Positions 27,609-38,036 are shown, counted from the stretch's first letter. The stretch: DNA of 64,000 nt from Xenorhabdus bovienii (GCF_024721015.1 NZ_JANAIF010000016.1:1-64000), one strand, 5' to 3'. Notes: generated by a model from the sequence alone, not told the origin. Program-made: numbers and translations.

Positions 27609-30588
27609 ACTGCTTTTTGTACAATTCGGTATCGACTGTGCGTAATGGACGATATTTCCCGGACCCCAGCTTAAGATTATTACGCCAGACGTAATCTCCA
27701 CTCAGATTGATATGTTCCCAGCCCAGGGGAGAAAGATGAGATACCAGTTGCTCATTAACCGGGATGCCTTTTCGTTTCAGTGACTCAATGGCTCTTTCTA
27801 TATATACCGTGTTCCACAACGTGATCGCCGCTGTCAGTAACGTCAGCCCGCTGGCGCGGTAACTCTGATTCTCCAGCCCGCGATCCCTGATTTCACCCAA
27901 ACGATGCATAAAGACCGCTCGCGCAAGGGCATTACGGGCCTCACCCTTATTCAGCCCCGCCTGTACGCGTTGGCGCAGACCGAGATCACGGAACCAGTCC
28001 AGCATAAACAGAGTACGCTCGATGCGGCCAATCTCTCTCAGCGCTTTGGCAAGCCCATTCTGTTTTGGGTAACTGGCTAACTTCTTCATCATCAGCGATG
28101 CGGTGACTGTCCCCTGTTTAATCGAGGTTGCCAGGCGTAATACCTCATCCCAGTGCGCCTCAATGTCTTTGAAATTCAGGCTGGTTGTTGATATGACGGA
28201 CTGAAGCCCCGGATAGCGCTCGGCCTTTCCATGAATAAACAGCCGCTTGTCATGAAGATCTCGGATCCTTGGCGCAAAAGCGAATCCCAGCAGGTGCATC
28301 AGGGCGAAAACATGTTCAGTGAAGCCTGCGGTATCGGTGTAATGCTCGGTAATTTCCAGATCGCTTTCATGGTACAGCAGGCCATCAAGCACGTGGGTTG
28401 AGTCGCGCACCCGGCTGATCACTTTGGCGTAGAACGGGCTGTATTGGTCTGAGATATGCGTATATATCTGCACGCCTGGCTCCTGACCATATTTAAGATT
28501 GACCTGACCGGCATAACGTCCGTGACTGCCTACCCGAAAGTTCTGCCCATCTGACGACGATGTTGTCCCGTCGCCCCAGAATGCGGCCAGAGGTCGCGCT
28601 TTCTGAGCGTTGACCAGCTCGGCCAGTGCCGCTGAATAAGTTTCATCCCTGATGTACCATGCCTGAATACCTTCGAGTGACGATCTTGTGGCTCCAGGGC
28701 AGGATTCCGCCATTTTTGTCAGCCCAAGATTGATGCCGTCAGCCAGAATGGTGGTCAGCAACAGTCTTCCGTCCTTTGGTCTGACGTTATTATTTTTGAG
28801 GTGCGCGAAGTGACGCGTAAATCCCGTCCAGCTGTCAACTTCTTCCAGTATCTCCGTAATTTTCGGATGGGGGAGCATGCCATAGACCAAATCCGCAAAG
28901 GGCGAAACACCTGAAGGAACGCTGTTCTCCAGCGGAGTGATTTTTACGCCTTTATCTGAGATATCAACATCGGGCAAATCACTGGCAAACGCCATCGCGT
29001 TAACTTCTTCCAGCCGCGATGCAAGAAGAGTCATACGGCCCTGAAGGTATGCCTGGCAATCGGTCTGAACGGCCAACTGTAACTGGTCATTATGTCGGGA
29101 TTTATCAAACTCAGCAGTTGGGATGAGATAATCATCAAAATTTTTGTAGCGGCGCGATCCTTTTACCCAGATATCACCGGAACGTAATGCCCCCTTGAGT
29201 TAATTCAGTACGCAAAGCTCGTAGTACTTGCGGTCGATGCCTGAAGGCGTGAGCACCAGTTTTCGCCAGCTTTCAGGGATAAACCCTGTTGGCGCTGATG
29301 GCGGCACTTTACGAAGTAGTTTACGGTACATTTCCGTTATAGTGTCCAGCGCATCGCTGAGCAACTGCGCCGCAGGTGTCGCCATGAACTGCAATGCTGA
29401 CAGCATACGCGGGGCGTATTTACGCAGCGTACTGTATTTTTCGGTGATCAGGTGAAGCGGGTCGAAATTGCCCTTACGGGACAGAAACCGCGTTTCTTCC
29501 ACGCTGTTGATGAATTCCTGCCAGGGAAGGACGTCTTCTATTGCAGTCCAGGGATCTTCGCCAGATTCTCTGGCGTTAAGTAACGCCTGCCCGACGGTAA
29601 CGTACTGCTTCAGCTTGCTCTGAATAAGCTTTCCCGTTTGCTGGAGTCGTTCGGCCTGCGTGCGTTTTGCCCGGCTGAACAGAGTACCCAGAATACGCTC
29701 GTGCAGATCAATGACTTCGTCAGTCAGGGTGGCCCTGGCCTCTGTTATTATACAAACCAGCGTAGCGTAACGTCTGACATCGGTGAATTTTGCCAGGTCT
29801 CTGCTGCTCATTTTCCTGCCCTCACGCGCCAGTTTAAGCAATCTGTTCTGGTGAACGGAAAGCGCAATTCCATCAGGCAATCCCAGCGCGGCGATGGAAT
29901 TAAGCCGATCGATATGTTGCAGCACGTTTTTACCGTTGATTTTACCCGGAGGCTGAAGTAGCCATGCCAGACGGGAAGGCTGTTCACCCTCTGATATGAG
30001 CAGGCTGTCGAGTGCTGATTTATGCTGCTTTTCCAGTTGCGCGGTAAGTGCCGAAAATACCGATCTGTCAGCGAGCGTGACGACTTCGGCAAGTGTCCGT
30101 TCGATCACTTCAACAGAAGGGAAAATGACATTATTGTTATGTAGCCAGCTGAACATTTCTTCCGCCAGCATAAATCCTTTGTCAGTTCGCATGGCATAGG
30201 GGTGCAGATGACGGATACAGTCTTTTTGCATTGACCGGCTGAACGGGGATAATTCCAGGTAGCGATAAAGTTCGGTCAGATGTTCCCAGCGGGTTTGCTC
30301 TCTGGATGCATATTCCTGCCATAAATCAGGCTGAAGCTTCAGTCGGGAAGCAACCCTGGATACAACGCCATTGTGAGGAGCACTGCTTTTGTCCGGAATA
30401 AATCCAGGTCCACGCAGATAACAGAGTAATACAGCAAAGCCCAGGCGATTCGCTGGCCGTCGGTGCTTATTAATGAGCGCAATATCCTGTTCGTTCAGAA
30501 AACACATTCGGGTCAGAATAATTTCATCATCTGGTATAACCAGTAAGCGTTCCTGCTCTTCACTGCTCAGTATCTGTCGCCGTGGCAT
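27604..30588 (-). pseudogene. tnpA: Tn3-family transposase with one nonsense codon
   Basis: A single reverse frame of 995 codons, the length of Tn3-type DDE transposases, is interrupted only by TAA at 29200-29202. It reads [28 protein letters not shown]. In relatives the stopped position is normally a glutamate ([14 protein letters not shown]), so one GAA-to-TAA change explains it. Both halves are otherwise intact: N-terminal MPRRQILSSEEQERLL, and the C-terminal catalytic region with [15 protein letters not shown] and [13 protein letters not shown]. Without readthrough the element cannot move on its own. It could still be mobilised by a related transposase acting in trans. Confidence 0.93.
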
Positions 30589-30591
30589 AAA

Positions 30592-30747
30592 TGCTTCCCT
30601 CGCGTATAGTTTCCATATGTTATGGACTGGCTATGACCGAAACCGGTCGGTTTCGTACACCATTCTGTAAATCTGTCCGAAAGTAGGTGAAATTCGTTTC
30701 GGACAGCCGCTATAATTCGGACATCCATTTCGTACGGAAAGTTTCCT
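30592..30747. promoter_or_regulatory. res site and divergent tnpA/tnpR promoter region
   Basis: The gap between the divergent tnpA and tnpR holds a perfect 10-bp inverted repeat, CTGTCCGAAA (30673-30682) and TTTCGGACAG (30697-30706). Further half-site-like TTCGGACA and TTTCGTAC copies lie at about 30645-30740. This is the expected layout of resolvase subsites and of the self-regulated promoters. Confidence 0.75.
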
Positions 30748-31329
30748 ATGTCACGCGTTTTTGCTTACTGCCGCGTATCCACACTTGAGCAAACCACTGA
30801 GAATCAGCGAAGGGAAATTGAAGCGGCGGGTTTTGCCATCAGACCCCAGCGACTGATTGAGGAGCATATCAGCGGTTCGGTTGCTGCCAGCGAACGCCCC
30901 GGATTTATCCGCCTACTTGATCGCATGGAAAATGGTGATGTGCTGATCGTCACCAAGCTGGACCGCCTTGGCCGTAATGCCATGGATATAAGAAAAACGG
31001 TGGAACAGCTGGCTGCTTCAGATATTCGTGTTCACTGCCTGGCGCTCGGAGGTGTTGATCCGACAAGCGCTGCCGGGAGAATGACCATGCAGGTTATTTC
31101 CGCCGTAGCGGAATTTGAACGGGATTTGCTTCTTGAGCGTACACACTCTGGTATTGCACGAGCTAAAGCATCAGGAAAACGTTTTGGCCGTCCATCAGCG
31201 TTGAGCGAAGATCAAAAGCGGGCTGCGATGGAACGCATCAATGCAGGAAGCAGTGTCAGCGCCGTTGCCCGTGAATTTAACACCACCCGGCAAACCATTC
31301 TCAGGGTGAAAGCGGCATTCAGCACCTGA
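30748..31329 (+). CDS. tnpR: Serine resolvase TnpR
   Basis: This 193-residue small serine recombinase resolves transposon cointegrates at res. The nucleophilic serine is in [14 protein letters not shown] at residue 10. [13 protein letters not shown] and the RM/ER region ([22 protein letters not shown]) complete the catalytic domain. A C-terminal helix-turn-helix ([20 protein letters not shown]) binds res. It appears intact and probably represses both transposon promoters. Confidence 0.95.
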   Translation: MSRVFAYCRVSTLEQTTENQRREIEAAGFAIRPQRLIEEHISGSVAASERPGFIRLLDRMENGDVLIVTKLDRLGRNAMDIRKTVEQLAASDIRVHCLALGGVDPTSAAGRMTMQVISAVAEFERDLLLERTHSGIARAKASGKRFGRPSALSEDQKRAAMERINAGSSVSAVAREFNTTRQTILRVKAAFST

Positions 31330-31346
31330 GAATGGGGGTTCACCGA

Positions 31347-31772
31347 TTACCTGAGTCGTTTACCTGACTCGTCGGTGACTCTTTCACCATCTTCTTTTGT
31401 AAATGCGCTTTTCTGTGGCTCCGGAAGAATATCCAGTACCACTTCAGAAGGTCGGCACAGTCGCGTCCCCAGGGGACTCACCACAACAGGACGGTTGATC
31501 AATATCGGATGCTGAAGCATAAAGCCGAGCAACTGCTCGTCAGTAAACTTATCGTCGGCAAGACCGAGTTGTTCGTATGGCTCTACGTTCTTACGCAGCA
31601 GCGCACGGACTGTTATCCCCATATCGGCAATGAGTTTTACCAGCTCGTCATGTGAGGGCGGGGTCTCAAGATAATGAATAATCGTCGGCTCTGTGCCGCT
31701 GTTACGGATCATCTCCAACGTGTTGCGCGACGTGCCACAGGCTGGATTGTGATAGATGATTATATTGCTCAT
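31347..31772 (-). CDS. arsC: Arsenate reductase ArsC (glutaredoxin type)
   Basis: This 141-residue cytoplasmic enzyme reduces arsenate to arsenite with glutathione and glutaredoxin, providing the substrate for ArsB. The catalytic cysteine lies in YHNPACGTSRN (residue 12). Conserved arginines lie in VRALLRKN and in the RPVVVSPLGTRLCRP block. Length matches plasmid R773 and E. coli ArsC. It starts 12 bases after arsB and is the last gene of arsRBC. Confidence 0.96.
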   Translation of the reverse strand: MSNIIIYHNPACGTSRNTLEMIRNSGTEPTIIHYLETPPSHDELVKLIADMGITVRALLRKNVEPYEQLGLADDKFTDEQLLGFMLQHPILINRPVVVSPLGTRLCRPSEVVLDILPEPQKSAFTKEDGERVTDESGKRLR

Positions 31773-31784
31773 ATCAGTATCTCA

Positions 31785-33074
31785 TTACAAAGTGACGGAA
31801 AGCCGCAACGCCAGTGCGGCCAGAGTGACAAACAGCACGGGCAGCGTCATGATAATGCCCGTGCGAAAGTAATAGCCCCATGTGATGGTCATGTTTTTCT
31901 GGGACAGTACGTGCAACCACAGCAAGGTTGCCAGACTCCCGATGGGGGTGATTTTTGGTCCCAAATCGCATCCAATAACGTTGGCGTAGATCATCGCTTC
32001 TTTGATGACACCGGATGCCGTACTTCCGTCAATCGATAATGCGCCAATCAGCACGGTGGGCATGTTGTTCATGACGGACGACAGGAACGCCGTCAGGAAG
32101 CCAGTGCCAAAGGTTGCTGCCCATAATCCCTTTTCTGCCAGCACATTCAGTACCCCGGAGAGATGCTCTGTCAGTCCGGCGTTGCGAAGACCGTAAACCA
32201 CCAGGTACATTCCCAGAGAGAAAATAACGATTTGCCACGGTGCACCACGTAAGACTTTGCCTGTGTTGATCGTATGCCCCTTTTTTGCCACGGCAAACAG
32301 GATAGCCGCGCCCACGGCAGCAATCGCACTGACCGGGATCCCCAGCGGCTCCAGGACAAAAAATCCGGCAAGAAGAACAATAAGTACAATCCAGCCAGCC
32401 TTGAACGTGGCAGGGTCTTTAATCGCGTTGGCCGGAGTCTTAAGCAATGCAACGTCATAGGTAGCGGGAATATCCCTGCGGAAAAAGAAATGCAGCATAG
32501 CCAGCGTAGTGGCGATAGCGGCAATATCAACCGGGATCATGACCGAGGCGTATCGTGTAAAGCCGAGGCTAAAAAAGTCAGCGGAAACGATGTTAACCAG
32601 GTTTGAAACGATAAGTGGCAGGCTGGCCGTATCGGCAATAAACCCGGCGGCCATGACGAAGGCCAGTGTGGTGCTTTTGCTGAAGCCAAGCGCGAGCAAC
32701 ATGGCAATGACGATCGGCGTCAGAATGAGTGCAGCACCGTCATTGGCAAACAATGCGGCGACAATTGCGCCAAGCAATACTATCCAGGTAAACAGTAGAC
32801 GCCCACGCCCATTACCCCACCGCGAAACATGCAATGCGGCCCATTCGAAAAAGCCTGACTCATCGAGCAGCAGGCTGATGATAATCACAGCAACAAATGT
32901 CGCGGTTGCGTTCCAGACGATGCTCCAGACAACTGGAATGTCATCAATGTGTATAACGCCACAGACAAGTGCCAGTGCTGCACCAATACTGGCACCCCAG
33001 CCAATGCTGAGGCCTCTCGGTTGCCAGATGACCAGAATGAGTGTCAGTAAAAAAATAATCCCTGCAAGTAACAT
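31785..33074 (-). CDS. arsB: Arsenite efflux pump ArsB
   Basis: This 429-residue 12-helix inner-membrane arsenite/antimonite carrier is nearly identical in pattern to E. coli ArsB ([21 protein letters not shown] at the start, [14 protein letters not shown] [13 protein letters not shown] and the [11 protein letters not shown] block). The start at 33074 reproduces the 429-residue E. coli length. The frame's earlier TTG at 33086 would add four residues. It works with ArsC to clear arsenate. Confidence 0.96.
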   Translation of the reverse strand: MLLAGIIFLLTLILVIWQPRGLSIGWGASIGAALALVCGVIHIDDIPVVWSIVWNATATFVAVIIISLLLDESGFFEWAALHVSRWGNGRGRLLFTWIVLLGAIVAALFANDGAALILTPIVIAMLLALGFSKSTTLAFVMAAGFIADTASLPLIVSNLVNIVSADFFSLGFTRYASVMIPVDIAAIATTLAMLHFFFRRDIPATYDVALLKTPANAIKDPATFKAGWIVLIVLLAGFFVLEPLGIPVSAIAAVGAAILFAVAKKGHTINTGKVLRGAPWQIVIFSLGMYLVVYGLRNAGLTEHLSGVLNVLAEKGLWAATFGTGFLTAFLSSVMNNMPTVLIGALSIDGSTASGVIKEAMIYANVIGCDLGPKITPIGSLATLLWLHVLSQKNMTITWGYYFRTGIIMTLPVLFVTLAALALRLSVTL

Positions 33075-33120
33075 CTCAGACTCCAATATATATGATTAAG
33101 GAAATGTATCTGAAGGTCAT

Positions 33121-33441
33121 CTAGCAGGATGCCGATACGGAAGCAGACAACCACTGACGAACATCCTCGCGCATACACTGCCAGGTTATAGTGATATTCT
33201 CAGCCGCCCATGCAGGCATGTGCGGTGACAGTCTGTAGTGGATCCACTTTCCTTCCCGGCGGTCGAGAACAAGGCCTGACTCACGAAGAATAGCCATATG
33301 TCGCGATACTTTCGGTTGCGATTCAGATGTCACCCCACAGATATCACAGACACACAATTCCCCGGACTCCCTCAGCAGCATAATGATGGTCAGTCGCGTC
33401 TCATCCGAGAGGATTTTAAAAAGTTGAACAGGTTGTAGCAT
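33121..33441 (-). CDS. arsR: Arsenite-responsive repressor ArsR
   Basis: This 106-residue ArsR/SmtB winged-helix repressor releases DNA on binding As(III) or Sb(III). The metal-binding cysteines are in [10 protein letters not shown] and the recognition helix is [16 protein letters not shown]. The ATG at 33441 has GAGG about 9 bases upstream. The frame's earlier TTG at 33453 is not needed. It is divergent from arsH across a perfect dyad. Confidence 0.95.
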   Translation of the reverse strand: MLQPVQLFKILSDETRLTIIMLLRESGELCVCDICGVTSESQPKVSRHMAILRESGLVLDRREGKWIHYRLSPHMPAWAAENITITWQCMREDVRQWLSASVSASC

Positions 33442-33466
33442 TCTGAACCTCAATGCGTTTAGATAT

Positions 33467-33490
33467 ACACATACGATAAATCATATGTGT
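33467..33490. promoter_or_regulatory. Likely ArsR operator
   Basis: ACACATA (33467-33473) and TATGTGT (33484-33490) are perfect inverted arms separated by 10 bases, between arsR and arsH. The half-site TATGTGTTGTTT resembles the E. coli ars operator. It would let ArsR control both directions. Confidence 0.65.
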
Positions 33491-33514
33491 TGTTTTTTGA
33501 AGCACAGATTTCAA

Positions 33515-34216
33515 ATGGAGAGAAATAAATCCGCGCTGAATGCTGAGTGCTTCGATCAACAGGCAGGAACACGACTGGTGATGCAGGCTCCCCCACGTAT
33601 TCTGATCCTCTATGGTTCGGTCCGTGAGCGTTCCTACAGTCGCTTAGCGGCGGAAGAAACCGGCAGGTTGCTGACGTCCATGGGGGCTGAGGTTAAAACC
33701 TTTAATCCTTCAGGACTCCCGCTGCCAGACGATGCCCCGGATACTCATTCCAAAGTTGTGAAGCTGCGTGGACTGGTCAGATGGTGCGACGGGATGATCT
33801 GGAGTTCGCCGGAACGACATGGTGCGATGAGTTCAGTGATGAAAGCGCAGATTGACTGGATCCCGCTGAGTGAGGGCGCTGTTCGTCCATCTCAGGGAAA
33901 AACACTTGCTGTGATGCAGGTCTGTGGCGGGTCGCAGTCATTTAATGCAGTCAATCAGATGCGGATCCTCGGGCGGTGGATGCGAATGTTCACCATTCCC
34001 AACCAGTCATCAGTGGCAAAAGCCTGGCAGGAATTCGACGAGAACGGGCGCATGAAACCGTCTTCCTGGTATGATCGCATCGTCGATGTCACCGAAGAAT
34101 TGTTCAAAATAACGCTGTTACTGAAAGGGGATAAGGATTATCTGGCCGACAGATACAGTGAGCGAAAAGAGAGTCACGAGGAATTGTCTACGCGGGTTAA
34201 TCAGGCAAAAATTTGA
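33515..34216 (+). CDS. arsH: ArsH organoarsenical/NADPH-dependent FMN reductase
   Basis: This 233-residue flavodoxin-fold protein of the ArsH family is known in other bacteria to oxidise trivalent methyl- and aryl-arsenicals using NADPH and FMN. The FMN-binding loop is [19 protein letters not shown], followed by [20 protein letters not shown] and [21 protein letters not shown]. The frame is open from an ATG at 33485, but that codon lies inside the operator dyad. The ATG at 33515 gives the usual length. Neither has a clear ribosome-binding site, so the start is uncertain. It is divergent from arsRBC. Confidence 0.9.
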   Translation: MERNKSALNAECFDQQAGTRLVMQAPPRILILYGSVRERSYSRLAAEETGRLLTSMGAEVKTFNPSGLPLPDDAPDTHSKVVKLRGLVRWCDGMIWSSPERHGAMSSVMKAQIDWIPLSEGAVRPSQGKTLAVMQVCGGSQSFNAVNQMRILGRWMRMFTIPNQSSVAKAWQEFDENGRMKPSSWYDRIVDVTEELFKITLLLKGDKDYLADRYSERKESHEELSTRVNQAKI

Positions 34217-34296
34217 ATATTTTGTGATGTCTGCTTTGCGGTTGTAGGAACGCCATCGAAATCAGGCATCACCACACTCGTTGTATGAAAAACATC

Positions 34297-34334
34297 CTTA
34301 GCGTGGGATATTTTCCGTTTTCCAAGCGGACCCC
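34297..34334 (-). repeat. Right 38-bp terminal inverted repeat (IRR)
   Basis: It runs CTTAGCGTGGG to AAGCGGACCCC and is the complement of the left repeat with one mismatch. The interval between arsH and this repeat (34217-34296) is otherwise featureless. Confidence 0.95.
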
Positions 34335-34887
34335 TATTACAGAAAAACACCTCAAAGATGGCATGACACTGGCAGAGCTAAGTGCCGCAACCATTCAATA
34401 CAGTGACAATACAGCGATGAATCTGCTACTGGGTCAATTAGGCGGGGCGCATAGTGTGACACGATTCGCTCGATCTATCGGTGACAACACATTCCGCCTT
34501 GATCGTAAAGAACCTGAATTAAACATGGTTACGCCAGGTGATGAGCGCGACACGACAACCCCACAGGCTATGGCTGACAGCCTGTATAAATTGGCATTGG
34601 GTAACACACTTGCTGCAACACAACGCGCATACTTGGTTGAGTGGTTGAAAGGAAACACAACAGGCGGTACCAGCATTCGTGCCGGGGTGCCAGATAATTG
34701 GATTGTGGGAGATAAAACGGGTCGCTGCGACTATGGTTCTACAAATGATATTGCGGTGATTTGGCCTGATAAAGACAAAGCTCCCTTGATTCTGGTGACC
34801 TATTTTACCCAACCAAGTGATAAAGACGCCAAAGCGCATAATGATGTTCTTGCTGCGGCTGCACGTATTATGACGCAAGAAAGATAA
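34335..34887 (+). pseudogene. Class A beta-lactamase, 3' part
   Basis: Starting at the second TATTA copy, this carries the rest of the enzyme. It has YSDNTAMN (SDN loop), RKEPELN with the general-base glutamate of the omega loop, and [14 protein letters not shown] with the KTG motif. The C-terminus ([20 protein letters not shown]) is close to chromosomal CTX-M-like enzymes. After KTG come Arg and Cys at about Ambler 237 and 238. With the Cys before the active serine, this could form the 69-238 disulfide known in class A carbapenemases such as KPC and SME. The fragment cannot be expressed as an active enzyme. Confidence 0.92.
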
Positions 34888-34921
34888 AAAACACAAAACG
34901 CTCATTTACTACATATTACTT

Positions 34922-34956
34922 AACAGGCTATACAATCCAGCTATGCATAGCCTGTT
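34922..34956. terminator. Hairpin between bla and yciH
   Basis: AACAGGCTAT and ATAGCCTGTT form a perfect 10-bp stem between the convergent bla remnant and yciH. There is no long T-run, so it is a plausible but weak bidirectional terminator. Confidence 0.5.
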
Positions 34957-34972
34957 AAAAGACAGAAACTAA

Positions 34973-35296
34973 TCAACCACCAGCCAGTTTGACTGTCATG
35001 CCCTTCGCTTCCAGCAGCTGCTTCAACAAATCACGCTTATCGCCCTGAATTTCGATTTCACCTTCTTTAACTGAGCCACCACAGCCACATTTTTTCTTCA
35101 ATTCTGCGGCCAGCTTGGCAAGCGTTTGGTCATCAGCATCAATGCCAGTGATTATACAAACACCCTTACCTTTACGCCCACTGGTCTGGCGTTGGATACG
35201 CACGATACCATCGCCTTTAGGGCGAGAAAGCTCAACTTTTTCCTCTTGGACCCGACCGATATCCGTCGAATAAACCAAGCGAGAATTATTATCCAT
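34973..35296 (-). CDS. yciH: SUI1/eIF1-like protein YciH
   Basis: This 107-residue homologue of eukaryotic initiation factor 1 is proposed in E. coli to affect start-codon fidelity. It has [20 protein letters not shown] and [21 protein letters not shown], the SUI1 core. The start at 35296 ([11 protein letters not shown]) matches E. coli. It overlaps the end of pyrF on the same strand, indicating coupling, as in E. coli. Confidence 0.95.
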   Translation of the reverse strand: MDNNSRLVYSTDIGRVQEEKVELSRPKGDGIVRIQRQTSGRKGKGVCIITGIDADDQTLAKLAAELKKKCGCGGSVKEGEIEIQGDKRDLLKQLLEAKGMTVKLAGG

Positions 35297-36029
35297 GAAC
35301 GATCCCAATAGAGTGATTAATCTGCTGTAATGCCAATGCTGGATTTTCTGCCCGGGTAATCGGACGCCCGATCACCATATAATCCACACCAACCTGAACT
35401 GCCTGAGGAGGTGTCATGATGCGGCGCTGATCTCCAGCCTCTACGCCTTCAGGGCGAATGCCTGGCGTAACCAGTTGGAATTCCTGTCCGCAGACTGCTT
35501 TCAATTGCTGTGCTTCATGAGCAGAACATACCACACCATCCAAACCACATTGTTTTGTCAATGTCGCCAAACGCTCTGCGTGCTGTGCTGGTGTCACATC
35601 AATACCAACGCCCAGCAGATCGGATTGTTCCATACTGGTTAAAACTGTCACTGCGATCAACAAAGGTGCATCTTTACCATATGGCAACAAAGCCTCTTTG
35701 GCGGCGGTCATCATTCTCGCACCACCACTGGCATGAACATTCACCATCCAAACACCCAATTCAGCCGCTGCTGCTACCGCTCTTGCCGTTGTATTAGGAA
35801 TATCGTGAAATTTGAGATCCAAAAACACCTCGAAGCCACGCTGATGCAATACCTGAATAAATTGCGGGCCATTCAGCGTAAACATCTCTTTACCCACTTT
35901 AAGACGGCAGGACTGCGGATCAATCTTGTCAACAAATGCTAACGCCGCGTCCTGATTGTCATAATCCAATGCGACAATAACAGGTGAATTAATCTGCTTA
36001 CCTAAAGTTTGAGCTGTGTGGGATGTCAT
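35289..36029 (-). CDS. pyrF: Orotidine 5'-phosphate decarboxylase
   Basis: This 246-residue enzyme converts OMP to UMP, the last step of de novo pyrimidine synthesis. The catalytic Lys/Asp network is in [10 protein letters not shown] near residue 72. [14 protein letters not shown] at the N-terminus and VTPGIRPEG, the phosphate-binding region, are intact. Length matches E. coli PyrF. It is between lapB and yciH, the E. coli order. Confidence 0.97.
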   Translation of the reverse strand: MTSHTAQTLGKQINSPVIVALDYDNQDAALAFVDKIDPQSCRLKVGKEMFTLNGPQFIQVLHQRGFEVFLDLKFHDIPNTTARAVAAAAELGVWMVNVHASGGARMMTAAKEALLPYGKDAPLLIAVTVLTSMEQSDLLGVGIDVTPAQHAERLATLTKQCGLDGVVCSAHEAQQLKAVCGQEFQLVTPGIRPEGVEAGDQRRIMTPPQAVQVGVDYMVIGRPITRAENPALALQQINHSIGIVHG

Positions 36030-36128
36030 TTTTCAGCCTTTAATTTACTAATGAAAAGTAAACATGTCCGTAATGAAACATGTATTAATGAAAACACGCA
36101 GATATAGCCGCTCATAATAGTGACACTG

Positions 36129-37298
36129 TCACTGTCCATCCAGACCCCGGATTGGTTTGATAGTGTCCCATGAACGGCATGATGGACAATGCCAATAAAG
36201 TGAGCGGGAAGTGAAACCACATTTATGGCATCGATAGTCGGGTTTAGTGCGGATCTGCTCACCCACCATATTGCGCAGAAGGAGCAAGCTCTCTTTGGCA
36301 CGCCCTTCTTCTGCGTCTGCCAAATGGTAGTCCATCAAGCGATAAAACAGCCGCATAGTTGGATGGCGTTCTAACTGGCGGTTAATATAATTTTGGGCGA
36401 TATCACGGCCTTCTTTTTTCTCGATAATATCAGCCAGGTAAAGTTCTGCAATGGCACCACATTTTTCTTCCACGCAACACTGAACAAAAGCCTCCCATTC
36501 TTCCGGTTGAGACAAGTTCTGGTAACATTCTTCCAGCATGGGCAAAGATTCACTGACCAGTTGTTTGTCTTGTTCGAGAATACGTTTCAGCAGCTCCGCC
36601 GCTTTGGTATATTCCTTTTGCGCTATATAAATACGGCCGAACATAATTGACACACGGGCACAGTTTTTGTCCGCCTGAGCCGCCTTGTTGAGATGCCCTA
36701 CTGCTTCAGTAGAATCATCACTGCCCATGCATTGTAGTGCCAACTCACAGTAAAAATGGGCTATTTCTTCCCGAAAATGGTGTTTACCTAGTTTGACCAG
36801 CTTCTCAGAAACATCGATAGCTTTGTTCCAGTCACTGGTTGACTGATAGATGGTTAATAAGGAGTTAAAAGCATTCTCACGGAAATCAGCTTCATCAACC
36901 AATTGAATGAACATGTTTTCTGCCCGGTCATACACACCAGCAGCCATATAGTCACGCCCAAGCTGTTGGATGGCAAGCAAACGCTGTTCAAATGTCAGAG
37001 ATGCACTTTCCATAAGTGACTGGTGAATGCGGATAGCTCTTTCAACTTCACCACGGGAACGGAATAGATTTCCCAGCGTTAAATGTGCCTCAAACGCTGA
37101 ACTATCTTCTTTTAGCATATTAAGGAATAAATCGACCGCTTTATCTTGCTGATTGGAAAGTAAAAAATTAACACCATCAACATATCCACGTGAGAGTCGG
37201 TCAGCAGATTGCTGTTTATCTTGTTGAGCACTTCTGCGCCCCATATACCAGCCATAAGCAGCGGCAATAGGAAGCAACAGAAACAACAGCTCTAACAT
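36129..37298 (-). CDS. lapB: LPS assembly regulator LapB (YciM)
   Basis: This 389-residue inner-membrane-anchored TPR protein directs FtsH to degrade LpxC and so sets lipopolysaccharide synthesis. An N-terminal helix (MLELLFLLLPIAAAYGWYMG) is followed by GRRSAQQ and about nine tetratricopeptide repeats. A C-terminal rubredoxin-type metal site has CHKCGFTSRSLYWHCPSC. Length matches E. coli. It starts 6 bases after lapA and is cotranscribed with it. Confidence 0.96.
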   Translation of the reverse strand: MLELLFLLLPIAAAYGWYMGRRSAQQDKQQSADRLSRGYVDGVNFLLSNQQDKAVDLFLNMLKEDSSAFEAHLTLGNLFRSRGEVERAIRIHQSLMESASLTFEQRLLAIQQLGRDYMAAGVYDRAENMFIQLVDEADFRENAFNSLLTIYQSTSDWNKAIDVSEKLVKLGKHHFREEIAHFYCELALQCMGSDDSTEAVGHLNKAAQADKNCARVSIMFGRIYIAQKEYTKAAELLKRILEQDKQLVSESLPMLEECYQNLSQPEEWEAFVQCCVEEKCGAIAELYLADIIEKKEGRDIAQNYINRQLERHPTMRLFYRLMDYHLADAEEGRAKESLLLLRNMVGEQIRTKPDYRCHKCGFTSRSLYWHCPSCRSWDTIKPIRGLDGQ

Positions 37299-37304
37299 GG
37301 GGAA

Positions 37305-37619
37305 TTATTCCTTGGTTAATACTACAGGCGATGCAGTTTTTACGGATGACTCAGCAGGCTGTTCCAATTGGGCTTCCAGACGCTTAATTTTACGTTTCGC
37401 ACGTCGCAATGATACACATACGCGCAGGTAAAAACCCCCACAGATACCCCAGCCAAGCATAAAACCGATAGCAAACAATACAGACAGCAGTGTGGATATC
37501 GAGTAATCACCTTTGGCAATCAGATAATTAAATGTCACTACCTGATCATTATTTGCTCCCAGAGTCACTGAGATGACAAAAACAACCAGTGCCAGTAATA
37601 AAATTAGAAAATATTTCAC
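37305..37619 (-). CDS. lapA: LPS assembly protein LapA (YciS)
   Basis: This 104-residue inner-membrane protein has two transmembrane helices (about residues 2-21 and 42-66) and a basic C-terminal coiled segment (RRAKRKIKRLEAQLEQ). It matches the DUF1049/LapA family, the partner of LapB. The sequence between helices (NNDQVVTFNYLIAKGDYSIS) is typical. In E. coli pgpB lies upstream, but it is absent here. Confidence 0.94.
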   Translation of the reverse strand: MKYFLILLLALVVFVISVTLGANNDQVVTFNYLIAKGDYSISTLLSVLFAIGFMLGWGICGGFYLRVCVSLRRAKRKIKRLEAQLEQPAESSVKTASPVVLTKE

Positions 37620-38036
37620 ATTCTTTCCTGTTATCGATTGTTGCTAATTGATTATGCCAAATAACAGACATAGTGGCTCGTTAAATTAACATTTCTCGTC
37701 CTCGCAAAGGAAGCAATTTATTTCAACAAATGTTGATTTGCTCTTTTTTGTGACATTATTCTATTTATTTGCTGATAAATGCACCCATTTTGACTCAAAT
37801 AGCGACATCCTATGTGCCTGTGTATATCTGCAAAAATCTGTTTATAGTTTAGCGTGTTAACATTCTCTTCATCCGTTCATCTGATGATTTTATATACGGA
37901 CAGGTGTATTATTTCTGTTATAATCCGTTAGCGTATATACGCTGTAATCAGAAAAAATTTTTTACGTAGTTTTAGCTGATTTCTAAACTGGTATTGTTCT
38001 AAGTATCGCAATATTTATAACGGGCTAAATCAACAT
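37620..38036. other. 417-bp divergent intergenic region lapA/ribA
   Basis: No gene is visible. It holds the divergent promoters of lapA and ribA and is strongly AT-rich. Enteric bacteria often have pgpB here, and no pgpB remnant was recognised. I did not find an FMN riboswitch-like conserved core. Confidence 0.5.

Larger units (their letters stand above)
27571..34334. mobile_element. Tn3-family arsenic-resistance transposon (Tn2502-like)
   Basis: This 6,764-bp element is bounded by 38-bp inverted repeats that start GGGGTCCGCTTGGAAAACGG and match at 37 of 38 positions. Perfect TATTA duplications flank it. It carries tnpA (with an internal stop), a res region, tnpR, and the arsCBR and arsH genes. 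Its GC content is clearly higher than that of the surrounding host genes, showing foreign origin. The gene content recalls Tn2502 described from Yersinia virulence plasmids, but identity is from memory and unchecked. Intact ends and resolvase, with identical duplications, suggest a recent insertion. Confidence 0.95.

Noticed and set aside
32509..33099. 196-codon forward frame opposite arsB
   Set aside because: It arises from the GC-rich antisense of arsB and has no family resemblance or ribosome-binding site.
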